This document shows positions 55,749 to 64,000 of a DNA stretch of 64,000 bases, one piece after another. The position numbers and the translations under genes are program-made. Every line of letters begins with the position of its first letter. Position 1 is the stretch's first letter. The stretch comes from Chamaea fasciata (Eukaryota > Chordata > Aves > Passeriformes > Sylviidae), in assembly GCA_029207755.1 (NCBI GenBank), contig JARCOQ010000100.1, forward strand, positions 187,612 through 251,611, written 5' to 3'. The notes under the pieces are model-generated. The model searched no databases, was not told where the DNA came from, and was given only the letters and a program-made list of their open reading frames with translations.

Positions 55749-58689
55749 ATGGCGGAGCCGCGGGTGCGGCGCGGGGGGATCCGGGGTCGGACCGGGGGGT
55801 CTGGGGGCTCCGGGAGGGCTCCGGGGGTCTCCGGGAACGGGCCGAGCGCTAATGGAACCGCGGGCGGGCGGCGGGGGGAGCGCGGAGCGCGGCCACGTGG
55901 AGCCCCGGTAAAGGCCTAACCCCCGGTAAAGGCTCCCGGTAACGGGCCGGGCCTCACTCGGTTCTCCCGGTGCCGCCGCAGGTTCTGGTGATCGACGGGC
56001 GCGGGCACCTCCTGGGCCGGCTGGCGGCCATCGTGGCCAAGCAGGTGTTGCTGGGTGAGTGCGGGGCCAGGATCACCGGGAATATCCACCGGGAACCCCC
56101 CGCGCCGTGATGAGCCCTCTCGGCTGTCGAGTTTCACGGCAATGAGAGCCGCCTCCATGCACTACCAGCTGAGCGCGGGGCGGTCCCGGGGCTGGGAACG
56201 ACCGGGGGCGAAAACGGGAATAACCGGGGGGGAAAAGTGGGAATTACTGGGAGGTAAAAAGCAGGAATTACCGGGGGGAAAATGAGAATTTACCGGCAGG
56301 AAAACGGAAAAAAAAATTTGGAATAACCAGGGGGAAAAACTGGGAATTATCGGGGGGGGAAAAAAGTGGAATTACCGGCGGGGAAAATGGGAATTTACCG
56401 GGGAAAACCGGCCCCGCTGTCCCCAGGGCGGCGCGTGGTCGTGGTTCGCTGCGAGGGGATCAACATCTCTGGGAACTTCTACAGAAACAAACGTGAGTGG
56501 GGAAATCCCGGGTTTTGGGGGGCAAATCCCAGGTTTAGGGGACAATCCCGGGTTCTGGGGACGGTTCTGGGTGGCAGAAAGATGCTAAGAAGTTTCCAGA
56601 AGGTCCCGGGTTCTCCGTGCAGCCCCAGACGCCCTTTTGGGGTCATTTGGGCTCTTTTCCCATTCCTGACAATTCCCAAACCCTTTTTTAGGCGATTTAC
56701 CCATTTCTCCCTTCCTTTTGAAGTTCTCTGACCCATTTTAGAGGGCTTTAACCCCTTTTCCCACCCCACAAATTTCCCCACAACCCCCAGACTCCCGTTT
56801 CTGATGAATTTTACCCCAAACTCCCATTTCTGAGTGATTTCACCACAATTTTCCCTCCCCACAGTGAAGTTCCTGGCGTTCCTGAGGAAGAGGATGAACA
56901 CCAACCCCTCCCGGGGCCCGTTCCACTTCCGGGCCCCCAGCCGGATCTTCTGGCGCACAGTCCGAGGTCAGGGGGCCCCAAAACCCAAAAAAAAACCCCA
57001 AAACAAAACCCGAAAATGGCCCTAAAATCTGATTTTTTACCCCAAACCCAGGGATGCTGCCCCACAAAACCAAACGGGGCCAGGCTGCCCTGGAGAGGCT
57101 GAAGGTGTTCGATGGGATCCCCCCGCCCTACGACAAGGTGGGACCCCGAAAACGGCCCCAAAACCCCCAGATTTATCCCCAAAAAACAGCCCGAAAACGC
57201 CGGGTCTCATCTCAAAAAAACGGCCCCAAAATCCCCAAATTTATCCCCAAAATCCAGGTGTCGATGATGTTACATTTACCTACATTGTTTGATTGTCCTG
57301 AGAAAAAATCCCAAATACTGAGACACCTGGGACCCCAAAAATGTCCTAAACTCACCCCAAAAACACCTAGGGAACTCCAAAAATCCCCTGAGGGACACCA
57401 AAAATCACCTGGGAGCCCAGAACCCCCTTAAACCTGCCCCAAAACCACCTGGGGGACCCCAGAAATACCCTAAACCCCCCAGGGGGACCCCACAAATCCC
57501 TTAAACCCACCCAAAATCACCTAGGGGACCCCAAAAATCCCCTAAACCCCCTGGGGGACCCCAAAATATCCTAAACCTCCCCAAAAACTCAATGGAGACC
57601 CCATGAATCCCCCAAAATCCCCTGACCCCACCCAAAAATCTCCTGGGGGACCCCAAACCTGCCCCAAAAACCACCTGGGGGACCCCAGAAATCCTTTAAA
57701 CTTACCCTGAAACCACCTGGGGACCCCAAAAATCCCCTGAACCTGCCCCAAAACTTCCTGGGGAACCCCAGAAGTCCCCCAAACCCCCCTGGGGACCCCC
57801 AAAAACCCCGAAAATTGGGGATTTTGCAGAGGAAGAGGATGGTGGTTCCTGCGGCCCTAAAGATCATCCGCCTCAAACCCACACGGAAGGTCAGCCTTGG
57901 GGGGCTTTATGGGTTTTGTGCAATTTTTGTGGGGTTTTTATGGGATTTGGGTGGTTTCATGGGATTCAAAGGGTTCTGTGGGATTTTTGGGGGGCAGTTC
58001 ATGGGGATTTGGGCGATTTTATGGGGTTTGGGGTTTTTTTTAATGGGATATTTTGGAGGGTTGTAAGGGGTTTGGGGTTTTTATGGGGTTTAAAGGTTTT
58101 CTATGGGATTTGGGGTTATTGATGGGGTTTTTGGGGTTTTGGGACCCCCCAGTTTGCGGTGCTGGGGCGCCTGGCACACGAGGTGGGCTGGAAGTACCGG
58201 GATGTGACCGAGGCCCTGGAGGAGAAGAGAAAGGAAAAGGCAAAACTCCGCTACAACAAGAAGAGGAAGATGATGGTGAGAAAAACGGGGAAAAGGTCCC
58301 AAAATCCCTCGGGATAGGGACAGGGACCCCAAAACAGGGAAAAGCCCAAAGCCAGCCCAGGATTGGGCTGTGGGACTCCCCAAAAAATAAAGTGGGAGAG
58401 GTTTAAAATCAGGAAAAAAAAAAATCCTAAACCTAAAAAAACCCTCAATCCCCCATATTTTTCCCCATTTATTTCCCCATTTTCTCTCGATTTCCCTGTG
58501 TTTTTCCCCAATTTTGCCATTTATTTCCCAATTTTTTCCTGTGAATTCTCCTTTTTTCCCCATTTTTCACCGATTTCCCATTGTTTTCCCCCATTATTTC
58601 AGAGCCTGCGGCGCCGGGCCGAGCGCAGCGCAGAGAAAAAGGCGGCGCCGTTCACGGCTGTGCTCAGACAGCACGGACTGCTGCTTTAA
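55749..58689 (+). CDS. RPL13A: Ribosomal protein uL13 (RPL13A)
   Basis: Large-subunit ribosomal protein, also the GAIT-complex translational repressor in mammals. Eight exons: 55749-55763, 55982-56054, 56427-56492, 56865-56966, 57052-57137, 57830-57889, 58153-58275, 58603-58689; 612 nt, 203 aa, the same length as human. Highly conserved segments include [74 protein letters not shown] and [11 protein letters not shown]. The C-terminal helix (from [10 protein letters not shown]) is more divergent from mammals. Introns 2 and 5 host box C/D snoRNAs, as RPL13A does in mammals. Confidence 0.98.
56098..56180 (+). ncRNA. SNORD33: Box C/D snoRNA, SNORD33-like (RPL13A intron 2)
   Basis: Perfect 8-bp terminal stem (CCCCGCGC at 56098-56105 with GCGCGGGG at 56173-56180), C box GTGATGA (56107-56113), D box CTGA (56169-56172), internal C'-like ATGAGA near 56142. 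The antisense element CCATGCACTACCA directly upstream of the D box matches the 18S rRNA target of SNORD33; the fifth base upstream of the D box would direct 2'-O-methylation at the equivalent of human 18S U1326. The middle (GAGTTTCACGGC) resembles SNORD32. Confidence 0.9.
57254..57330 (+). ncRNA. SNORD34: Box C/D snoRNA SNORD34 (RPL13A intron 5)
   Basis: Nine-bp terminal stem (CCAGGTGTC at 57254-57262 with GACACCTGG at 57322-57330), C box ATGATGT near 57264, D box CTGA (57318-57321). The sequence TTACCTACATTGTTTGA matches the antisense element of vertebrate SNORD34 (28S rRNA 2'-O-methylation guide). Intron 5 is also its host intron in human RPL13A. Confidence 0.93.
57380..57825. repeat. Imperfect repeat in RPL13A intron 5
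   Basis: Reiterated CACCTGGGGGACCCCAAAAAT-type segments, unit about 40 bp, fill the intron downstream of the SNORD34 sequence. Confidence 0.75.
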
Positions 58690-58693
58690 TAAA
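58688..58693 (+). terminator. RPL13A poly(A) signal overlapping the stop codon
   Basis: The reading frame ends CTT TAA, and AATAAA begins inside that stop (58688-58693). The mature 3' UTR would be only about 20-30 nt. Confidence 0.85.
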
Positions 58694-58861
58694 CCCAAAC
58701 TGGGCAAACTGGGACAAACTGGGAGCGTCTGAGTCGTACTGGGGTGGACCGGGAGTGTCTGGGTGTTACTGGGACAGACTGGGACAGGCTGGGCTGGCGG
58801 CGCCGTGCTGGGGCAGCGCGGGCGGCTGTTTAATGAACTCCAGACTGGACACTCAAGAGGG

Positions 58862-61800
58862 TCAGCGGTCACTCGGGGGGTCAGCGGTCACTCCAGTGGT
58901 CACTCCGGCCGGCCCCAGGCCCAGCTGGGCCCGCGCCTCGTCCAGCAGCCGGGCGATGACCTCGCTCTCGGCCAGCGGCATCTCGGGGCTCTCGGTCAGT
59001 CCTGGGGGCACCGGCGGGGTCAGTGGCACCCCCAGGACACCCCAAACCCCGGGGTTTAACCCCAAACCCGGCTATTTCACCCTAAAACCCCACAATTTCC
59101 CCCAAAACCCAGGATTTCACCCCAATATTCAGTGTTTCACCCCGTATTTAGTATTCTCCCCCAGAACCCCACGATTTCACCCCAAAATCCCAATGTTTCC
59201 CCCCCAATATTCAGGATTTCCCACAAATCCTATAATTTCCCCCAAATCCCTCACCCTTGAGCAGGCACGCCCGCACGCGCTGGGCCTCAAACCCCAGAAC
59301 TTCACCCCAAAATTTAGGATTTCACCCAAAACTCTGGGTTTTCCCCCCAAAATGTAGGATTTCCCCAAAATTCCTATAATTTCCCCCAAATCTCACCCTG
59401 GAGCAGGCACTCCCGCACGTGCTGGGCCTCGTAGCGCAGCCCGGTGCTGTGGGGGAAGTTGAGGGGCTCGGCCGGGGGAGGCAGCGGGAACTGCTCGAGG
59501 TGACCCCCCCAGAGCAGCTCCGTGGGGCAGTTCATGTGGCTGGGGAACTGTGGGGGGCACGGGACGGGCTCAGGGACCCCGAAAACAGAGCCTGGCCCCA
59601 AAAAGACAGACCCCGAACCCCAAATCCCACAAACAGAGCCCGGACCCCAAAAACTGACCCCGAACCCCAGAAAATCAAACCCCAAAAAACAGACCCCAAA
59701 AAACACCCCAAAACCCAAAACAGAGACCCTAAAACCCCGGGGTTTTGTCCCCCCCGGATGTTGGGGTCCAGGGTTTTGGGGTCACCCCGGGTTTTTGGGG
59801 TCACCCCGGGTTTTGGGGGTCCCGGGTTTTGGGGTCACCCCGGGTTTTGGGGTCTCGGATTTTTGGGGTCCCGGATTTTTGGGGTCACCTGCGCCCAACC
59901 GCGGGGCCCCCCCAGCTCGGCCGCCCCCGGATTTTGGGGTCCCCCGGGGTTTTGGGGGTCCCGGATTTTTGGGGTCCGGGGTTTTGGGGTCACCCCGGGT
60001 TTTGGGGGTCCCGGGTTTTGGGGTCCCGGATTTTTGGGGTCCCGGATTTTTGGGGTCCGGGGTTTTGGGGTCACCCCGGGTTTTGGGGGTCCCGGGTTTT
60101 GGGGTCCCGGATTTTTGGGGTCCGGGGTTTTGGGGTCACCCCGGGTTTTGGGGTCACCCCGGGTTTTGGGGGTCCCGGGTTTTGGGGTCCCGGATTTTTG
60201 GGGTCCGGGGTTTTGGGGTCTCGGGTTTTGGGGTCCCGGATTTTTGGGGTCACCTGCGCCCATCCGCGGGGCCCCCCCAGCTCGGCCGCCCCCGGCAGCT
60301 CCGCCACCATGGAGAAGGTGAGCGCGGCCAGAGCGCGCCCGGGGAACTCCAGAGTCACCGACACCGACTCGTCCACGCCTGGAAAAACGGGGAAAACGGG
60401 AAAAAAAGGGGGGGAAAGAATGGGGGAAATAATGGGGGGGGGGATGGAAAAAATGGGGGGAATAATGGGGAATATAACGGGGGGGAAATACGGGGATAAT
60501 GCGGGGAAAATAAATTGGGAAAAGGGCGGGGGGGGGGGGAACGGGACAAGGGAAAAGGGGGGAAAAAGAGGGGGGAAAATATGGAAAAAATATGAGAAAA
60601 TGGGGAAAATTGACCCCAGTCCACTCCCAGTGCCCTCCCAGTGTCCCCCAATCCCTTCCCAGTCCCTCCCAGTATCCCCGAGTCCCTCCCAATGCCCCCC
60701 AATCCCCTCCCAGTCCATCCCAGACCCCTCCCAGTATATCCCAGTATATTCTAGTATATCCCAGTGCCCTCAGTGCCCGTACCGGTGGGGTGCAGCACGC
60801 CGTGGGCCCGCAGCAGGGTGGGGGGCCCGCCGCCCCCCAGCAGCGCCAGCGCCATCTGCAGCCCGTAGCCCCCCAGGTCCAGCAGGACGCCCCCGCCCAG
60901 CGCGGGGCTCCGCAGCCGCGGGACGCCCCCCAGATTAAACCCCAGAGAGCCCCGGAGCACCAGCGGGACCCCCAGAGCCCCCCCGGACAGCAGCGAGCGC
61001 AGCCGCCGCCAGGCCGGGAAAAAACGGGTCCAGAAACCCTGAAACGAAACGGGGACTGGGGATACTGGGAGCACTGGGAATGGGGGATTGGAGGGACTGG
61101 GAGGGGACTGGAAATGGGGATACTGGAAATGGGGGGGACGGGGGATACTGGGGAAAAATGCGAATGGGGAGAACTGGAGGGAACTGGGGGGACTGGAGTT
61201 GGATACTGGGGATACTGGGGGCACTGGGAATGGGGCACTGCGGGCACTGGACCCCCACTGGACCCCCAGAGACCCCCCGGACAGCAGGGGGCGCAGCCGC
61301 CGCCAGGCCGGGAAAAAACGGGTCCAGAAACCCTAAAGGGAGAGAGAAACTGGGGATACTGGGAGTACTGGGAGGGACTGGGGATACTGGGAGGGGATTG
61401 GGGGGGATTGGGGGGGAATGGGAATGGGGATAATGGGAACAGGAGAACTGGGAATGGGGGTACTGGGGAAACTGGGAGCACGGGGAATGGGGGAATGGGA
61501 GGGACTGGGTTATACTGGGAGGGACTAGGAGAGCTGGGGGGACTGGGGAGACTGGGATTGGGGGACTGGGAGTACTGGGGGGATCTGGGGGGATTGGGAA
61601 TCGGGGAATGGGGTCACTGGGGGCACTGGGAATTGAGTGAGTGGGAGGACTGGGAGCACTGGGATCACTGTGACTGGGAATAGAGCACTGGGAGCACTGG
61701 GAACGGGTTACTGGGAGCACTGGGATTACTGGGATCACCTCCATGAGGAAGACGCGTCTCTCCCGCGCCTCCCGCACCAGCTCCGCCACCTCCCGCGCCC

Positions 61801-62860
61801 CGAGCGCCATCGGCTTCTCCATCAGCACGGCCCGGCCCCGCCGCAGGAACAGCAGCCCCGTGGACAGGTGAGTGGAGTTCACCGTGCCCACGTACACCAC
61901 GTCTGCGGGGACACCCCCAAAAACCCGCCCCGGAATCATTGGGGCGCCCCAAAAAAATCCGCGCCCCAAAAACCAAAAAAACCCACAAAAACAAACAAAC
62001 AAAAAACCCCAGAAAAATCCCAAAAAAATCCCATGAAATGTCAACACCACATCAGCGGGGACACCCCAAAAACCGCACCCCAAAATCCTCAGGGCACCCC
62101 AAATTCCCCCAAACCCCCTCAGGTCCCCCCAAAACCCTTTGGGGGTCTCACCCAGGTCGGGGTCCTCGGCCAGCTCCTCGTAGGACCCGTAGGCTCGGGG
62201 CACCCCAAAACGCCGGGCGAAGTCCTGGGCGCGCCCCAAATCCCGGGCGGCCACGGCCACCACCTGGGGGGGGCAAGGGGGCGTCAGGGGGTCCCCAAAA
62301 ATCCCGGAGGACATCCCAAAACCCCCCCGGGACACCCCGAACCCCCCCGAAACACCCCAAAATGCAGGGACACCCCAAAATCCCCCCGAGACCCCGGGGA
62401 CGCCCCAAAACCCTCCGGGGTCTCGGGGGGATTTTGGGGTCCCTCAGGGATTTTGGGGGGGATCTCCCAGGGATTTTTTGGGTCTCCCCCCCCCCCGGGT
62501 ATTTTTTGGGGTCCCCTCCCTCTGTCCCGGGTCCCAGAGATTTTTAGGGTCCCGGGGATTTTTGGTTTTTTGGGTCCCCCCTGGGATTTCTTGGGTTCCC
62601 CCATAGGTTTTTAGGTTCCCCCATGGATTTTGGGTCCCGCCATGGATTTTCTGGGTCCCCCGCGGATTTTTGGTCCCCCCCGGTATTTCGGTGTCCCCCC
62701 GTCCCCGCGGTGTCACCGTGTGCTCGGTGGCCGGCAGGGTCTGTAGGGCCACGGCGAAGTCGTGGCTGATGGCCCCGGCCGAGCAGATCCCCCAGCGGGT
62801 GGGGCCGGGCCGGGCCCGGGGCGGCTCCGGGCACGGCTCCGGCTCCCGGTCCCGATCCAT
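58862..62860 (-). CDS. DHDH: DHDH, dimeric dihydrodiol dehydrogenase
   Basis: NADP-dependent trans-1,2-dihydrobenzene-1,2-diol dehydrogenase / D-xylose dehydrogenase (Gfo/Idh/MocA family), cytosolic. Exons: 62717-62860, 62152-62263, 61739-61902, 60783-61038, 60254-60378, 59397-59547, 58862-59001; 1,092 nt, 363 aa (human 334). The Rossmann start [27 protein letters not shown], the EKP motif with the active-site lysine (LMEKPMALG), WTRFFPA, and [10 protein letters not shown] with the catalytic Asp/Tyr are visible; the C-terminus carries [10 protein letters not shown] and [13 protein letters not shown]. The human-like MALRWG start is gone: the nearest in-frame Met (62858-62860) adds an Arg/Asp/Pro-rich leader, and another lies at 62902. 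Several exon edges are partly duplicated in the introns. Confidence 0.88.
59240..59290 (-). repeat. Partial duplicate of DHDH exon 6 3' end (intron 6)
   Basis: The segment GAGCAGGCACGCCCGCACG with its flanking CTCACCC donor complement copies 59394-59430 (the real exon end) with a few substitutions, about 145 bp away. It carries its own donor-like GGTGAG on the gene strand. Confidence 0.8.
59745..60250. repeat. GGGTTTTGGGGTCCCGG minisatellite in DHDH intron 5
   Basis: More than twenty copies of units of about 17-20 bp, alternating CCCGGGTTTTGGGGTC and CCCGGATTTTTGGGGTC. The block contains a copy of the 3' edge of exon 5 at 59881-59930 (compare 60247-60300). Confidence 0.9.
61250..61340 (-). 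repeat. Partial duplicate of DHDH exon 4 5' end with intact acceptor (intron 3)
   Basis: The plus-strand phrase CCAGGCCGGGAAAAAACGGG followed by TCCAGAAACCCT occurs here and at the true exon start (60955-61045), about 295 bp apart. On the gene strand the copy keeps a TTTAG acceptor and the open start [14 protein letters not shown]. It could act as an alternative exon start only if a downstream donor exists. Confidence 0.85.
62041..62095 (-). repeat. Partial duplicate of DHDH exon 3 5' end (intron 2)
   Basis: ACCACATCAGCGGGGACACC copies ACCACGTCTGCGGGGACACC at the true exon start (61895-61915). In the copy the acceptor AG has changed to TG on the gene strand, so it should not splice. Confidence 0.65.
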
Positions 62861-63365
62861 GTCACGATCCGCCTCGCGATGCGTGTCCCGACCCGACTCC
62901 ATGTCCCTGTCGCGGTCCCGGTCCGTGTCGCTGTCGCTGTCCCTGTCCCGGTGGTTCCGGTCCCTGTTCTGATCCTTGTCCCGGTCTCTGTCCCGATCCC
63001 TGCCCCGGTCCTTGTCCCGGTTTTTGTCTCGATCCTTGTCCCTGTCCCTGCTCCTGTCCCGGTCCTTGCCCCGGTCTCGATCCTTGTCCCTGTTCCTGTC
63101 GCTGTCCCGGTTATCCCGGTCCCTGTCCCTCTATCTGTCCCTGTCCCGGTCCCTGTTCCCGTCCCGGTTCCGGTCCGTGTCCGGGTTCTCCCGGTCCCTG
63201 TCCCGGCTGTCCCGGTTCCTCTCCCGGTTGTTCCTGTCCCGATCGCTGTCCCTGTCCCGGTTGTCCCGATCCCTCTCGCAGTCCCTGTTTCTGTCCCAAT
63301 TGTCCCGGTTATCCCGGTTCCGGTTATCCCGGTTCCGGTTATCCCGGTCCGTGTCCGAACCTGCC
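62835..63365. repeat. Arg/Asp-encoding CCGGTCCCTGTC repeat at the DHDH 5' end
   Basis: Several dozen imperfect copies of 6-12-bp units (GTCCCGGTCCCTGTCCCGGT and variants). On the DHDH strand the frame reads alternating Arg, Asp, Asn, Gly and Thr. The array abuts and may have replaced the original translation start of DHDH. Confidence 0.85.
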
Positions 63366-63719
63366 GGGGCCGCGCCCGCCCCTCCCCCACGCGTGGGAAG
63401 CGCCCCGAGCCCCTCCCCCACCCACGGGCAGACGGGGGGAGGGGCGCCCCAAAATGGGGAGGGGGCGCAGGAGCGGGGGGGAATTTGGGGGATTCTGGGG
63501 GGATTTCGGGGGGATTTCGGGGGTCCCGGTAGCCCCTGAATCTCGGGGATTTTTGGGGATCTTGGGGGGGATTTTGGGGGGCTTTTGGGGGATTCGGGGG
63601 GGATTTTAGGGGTCCGGGTATTTGAGGGATTTTTTGGAGGATTTTGGGGGATTTTTTGGGCATTTTTGGGGGGTTTTGGGGCCGCTCCGTTCACGTTCCG
63701 TCCTCTCCACGTGCCCACG

Positions 63720-64000
63720 CCCCGCCCACGCCCCGCCCACTCCGCGCTCCCATTGGTCAGAGCCCGCAAGGAGGGGCGTGACCACTATGCAATTGGGGGG
63801 CGGGAACCAATGGGCTTTTTATTAGCGGATAGGGGGCGCGGCCCGCGCAGGGGGGGCGTGGCGCAGGGCGCGCTCGCTGATTGGCCACGGAGTCGGCGCG
63901 CGGGGATTGGCTGCGCCTGGGGGGCGGGGTGGGACGGCGCACGGGGATTGGTCGGCGGGGAGGGGCGGGGGTGCGGCCGCGCGTTCCCATTGGACGGACG
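63720..64000. promoter_or_regulatory. CCAAT-box cluster
   Basis: ATTGG/CCAAT cores occur at 63752, 63792, 63807, 63880, 63906, 63947 and 63989, most of them in the ATTGG orientation, with many GC boxes and CGCCCAC repeats. A TATA-like TAATAAAAAG on the minus strand lies at 63815-63824. This could be the DHDH promoter or that of a gene beyond the window. Confidence 0.55.

Noticed and set aside
57890..58152. SNORD35-type snoRNA in RPL13A intron 6 (its human position)
   Set aside because: No C box, D box and terminal stem combination could be found in this T/G-rich intron.
59881..59930. Alternative DHDH exon 5 3' end
   Set aside because: The copy contains only the exon edge inside a minisatellite, without a matching upstream acceptor, so I treated it as a partial duplication.

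Overview
The window reads as a vertebrate, most likely bird, micro- or dot-chromosome segment. Support: multi-exon genes packed a few hundred bases apart, introns mostly 40-400 nt, extreme GC and G-run content in the right-hand 36 kb, minisatellite-like introns, and a gene set that lies on human 19q13.33. Species cannot be named from sequence alone. All ten gene models below were assembled by hand from splice sites; their summed exon lengths are whole numbers of codons and the products align over their length with the named families.

Layout. 1-3484: a 73-bp minisatellite, then AT-rich and A-rich sequence with no gene I can support. 3485-18075: a head-to-tail array of a 1,673-bp unit (eight full copies plus a partial ninth). 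A diverged copy lies at 19905-21290. On the minus strand each unit carries ordered splice-site-like boundaries, and a TATA-like element with a donor-bearing first-exon candidate (22414-22577) points toward the array. 22940-23260: CpG-rich promoter-like block with CCAAT boxes. 23261-27700: no recognisable protein gene.

27760-63000 is gene-dense: ferritin (FTL position, minus), BAX (minus), CD37 (plus), KASH5 (plus), FLT3LG (minus), ALDH16A1 (minus), PIH1D1 (plus), SLC17A7 (plus), RPL13A (plus, with two intronic C/D snoRNAs), DHDH (minus). BAX/CD37 and ALDH16A1/PIH1D1 share divergent promoters; KASH5 and FLT3LG converge with about 130 bp between stop and poly(A) signal. Relative to human, the SLC17A7-PIH1D1-ALDH16A1-FLT3LG block is inverted between KASH5 and RPL13A, and DHDH is separated from BAX-FTL by the whole block.

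The genes do not form one pathway: iron storage (ferritin with an IRE), apoptosis (BAX), leukocyte tetraspanin (CD37), meiotic LINC complex (KASH5), haematopoietic cytokine (FLT3LG), a pseudoenzyme-like ALDH, an R2TP subunit (PIH1D1), vesicular glutamate transport (SLC17A7), ribosome (RPL13A) and NADP-dependent dehydrogenase (DHDH). The most notable points are an intact SLC17A7 (VGLUT1) in an avian-type setting, the exon-bearing 1,673-bp array, and repeated partial duplications of exon-intron junctions in SLC17A7 and DHDH.
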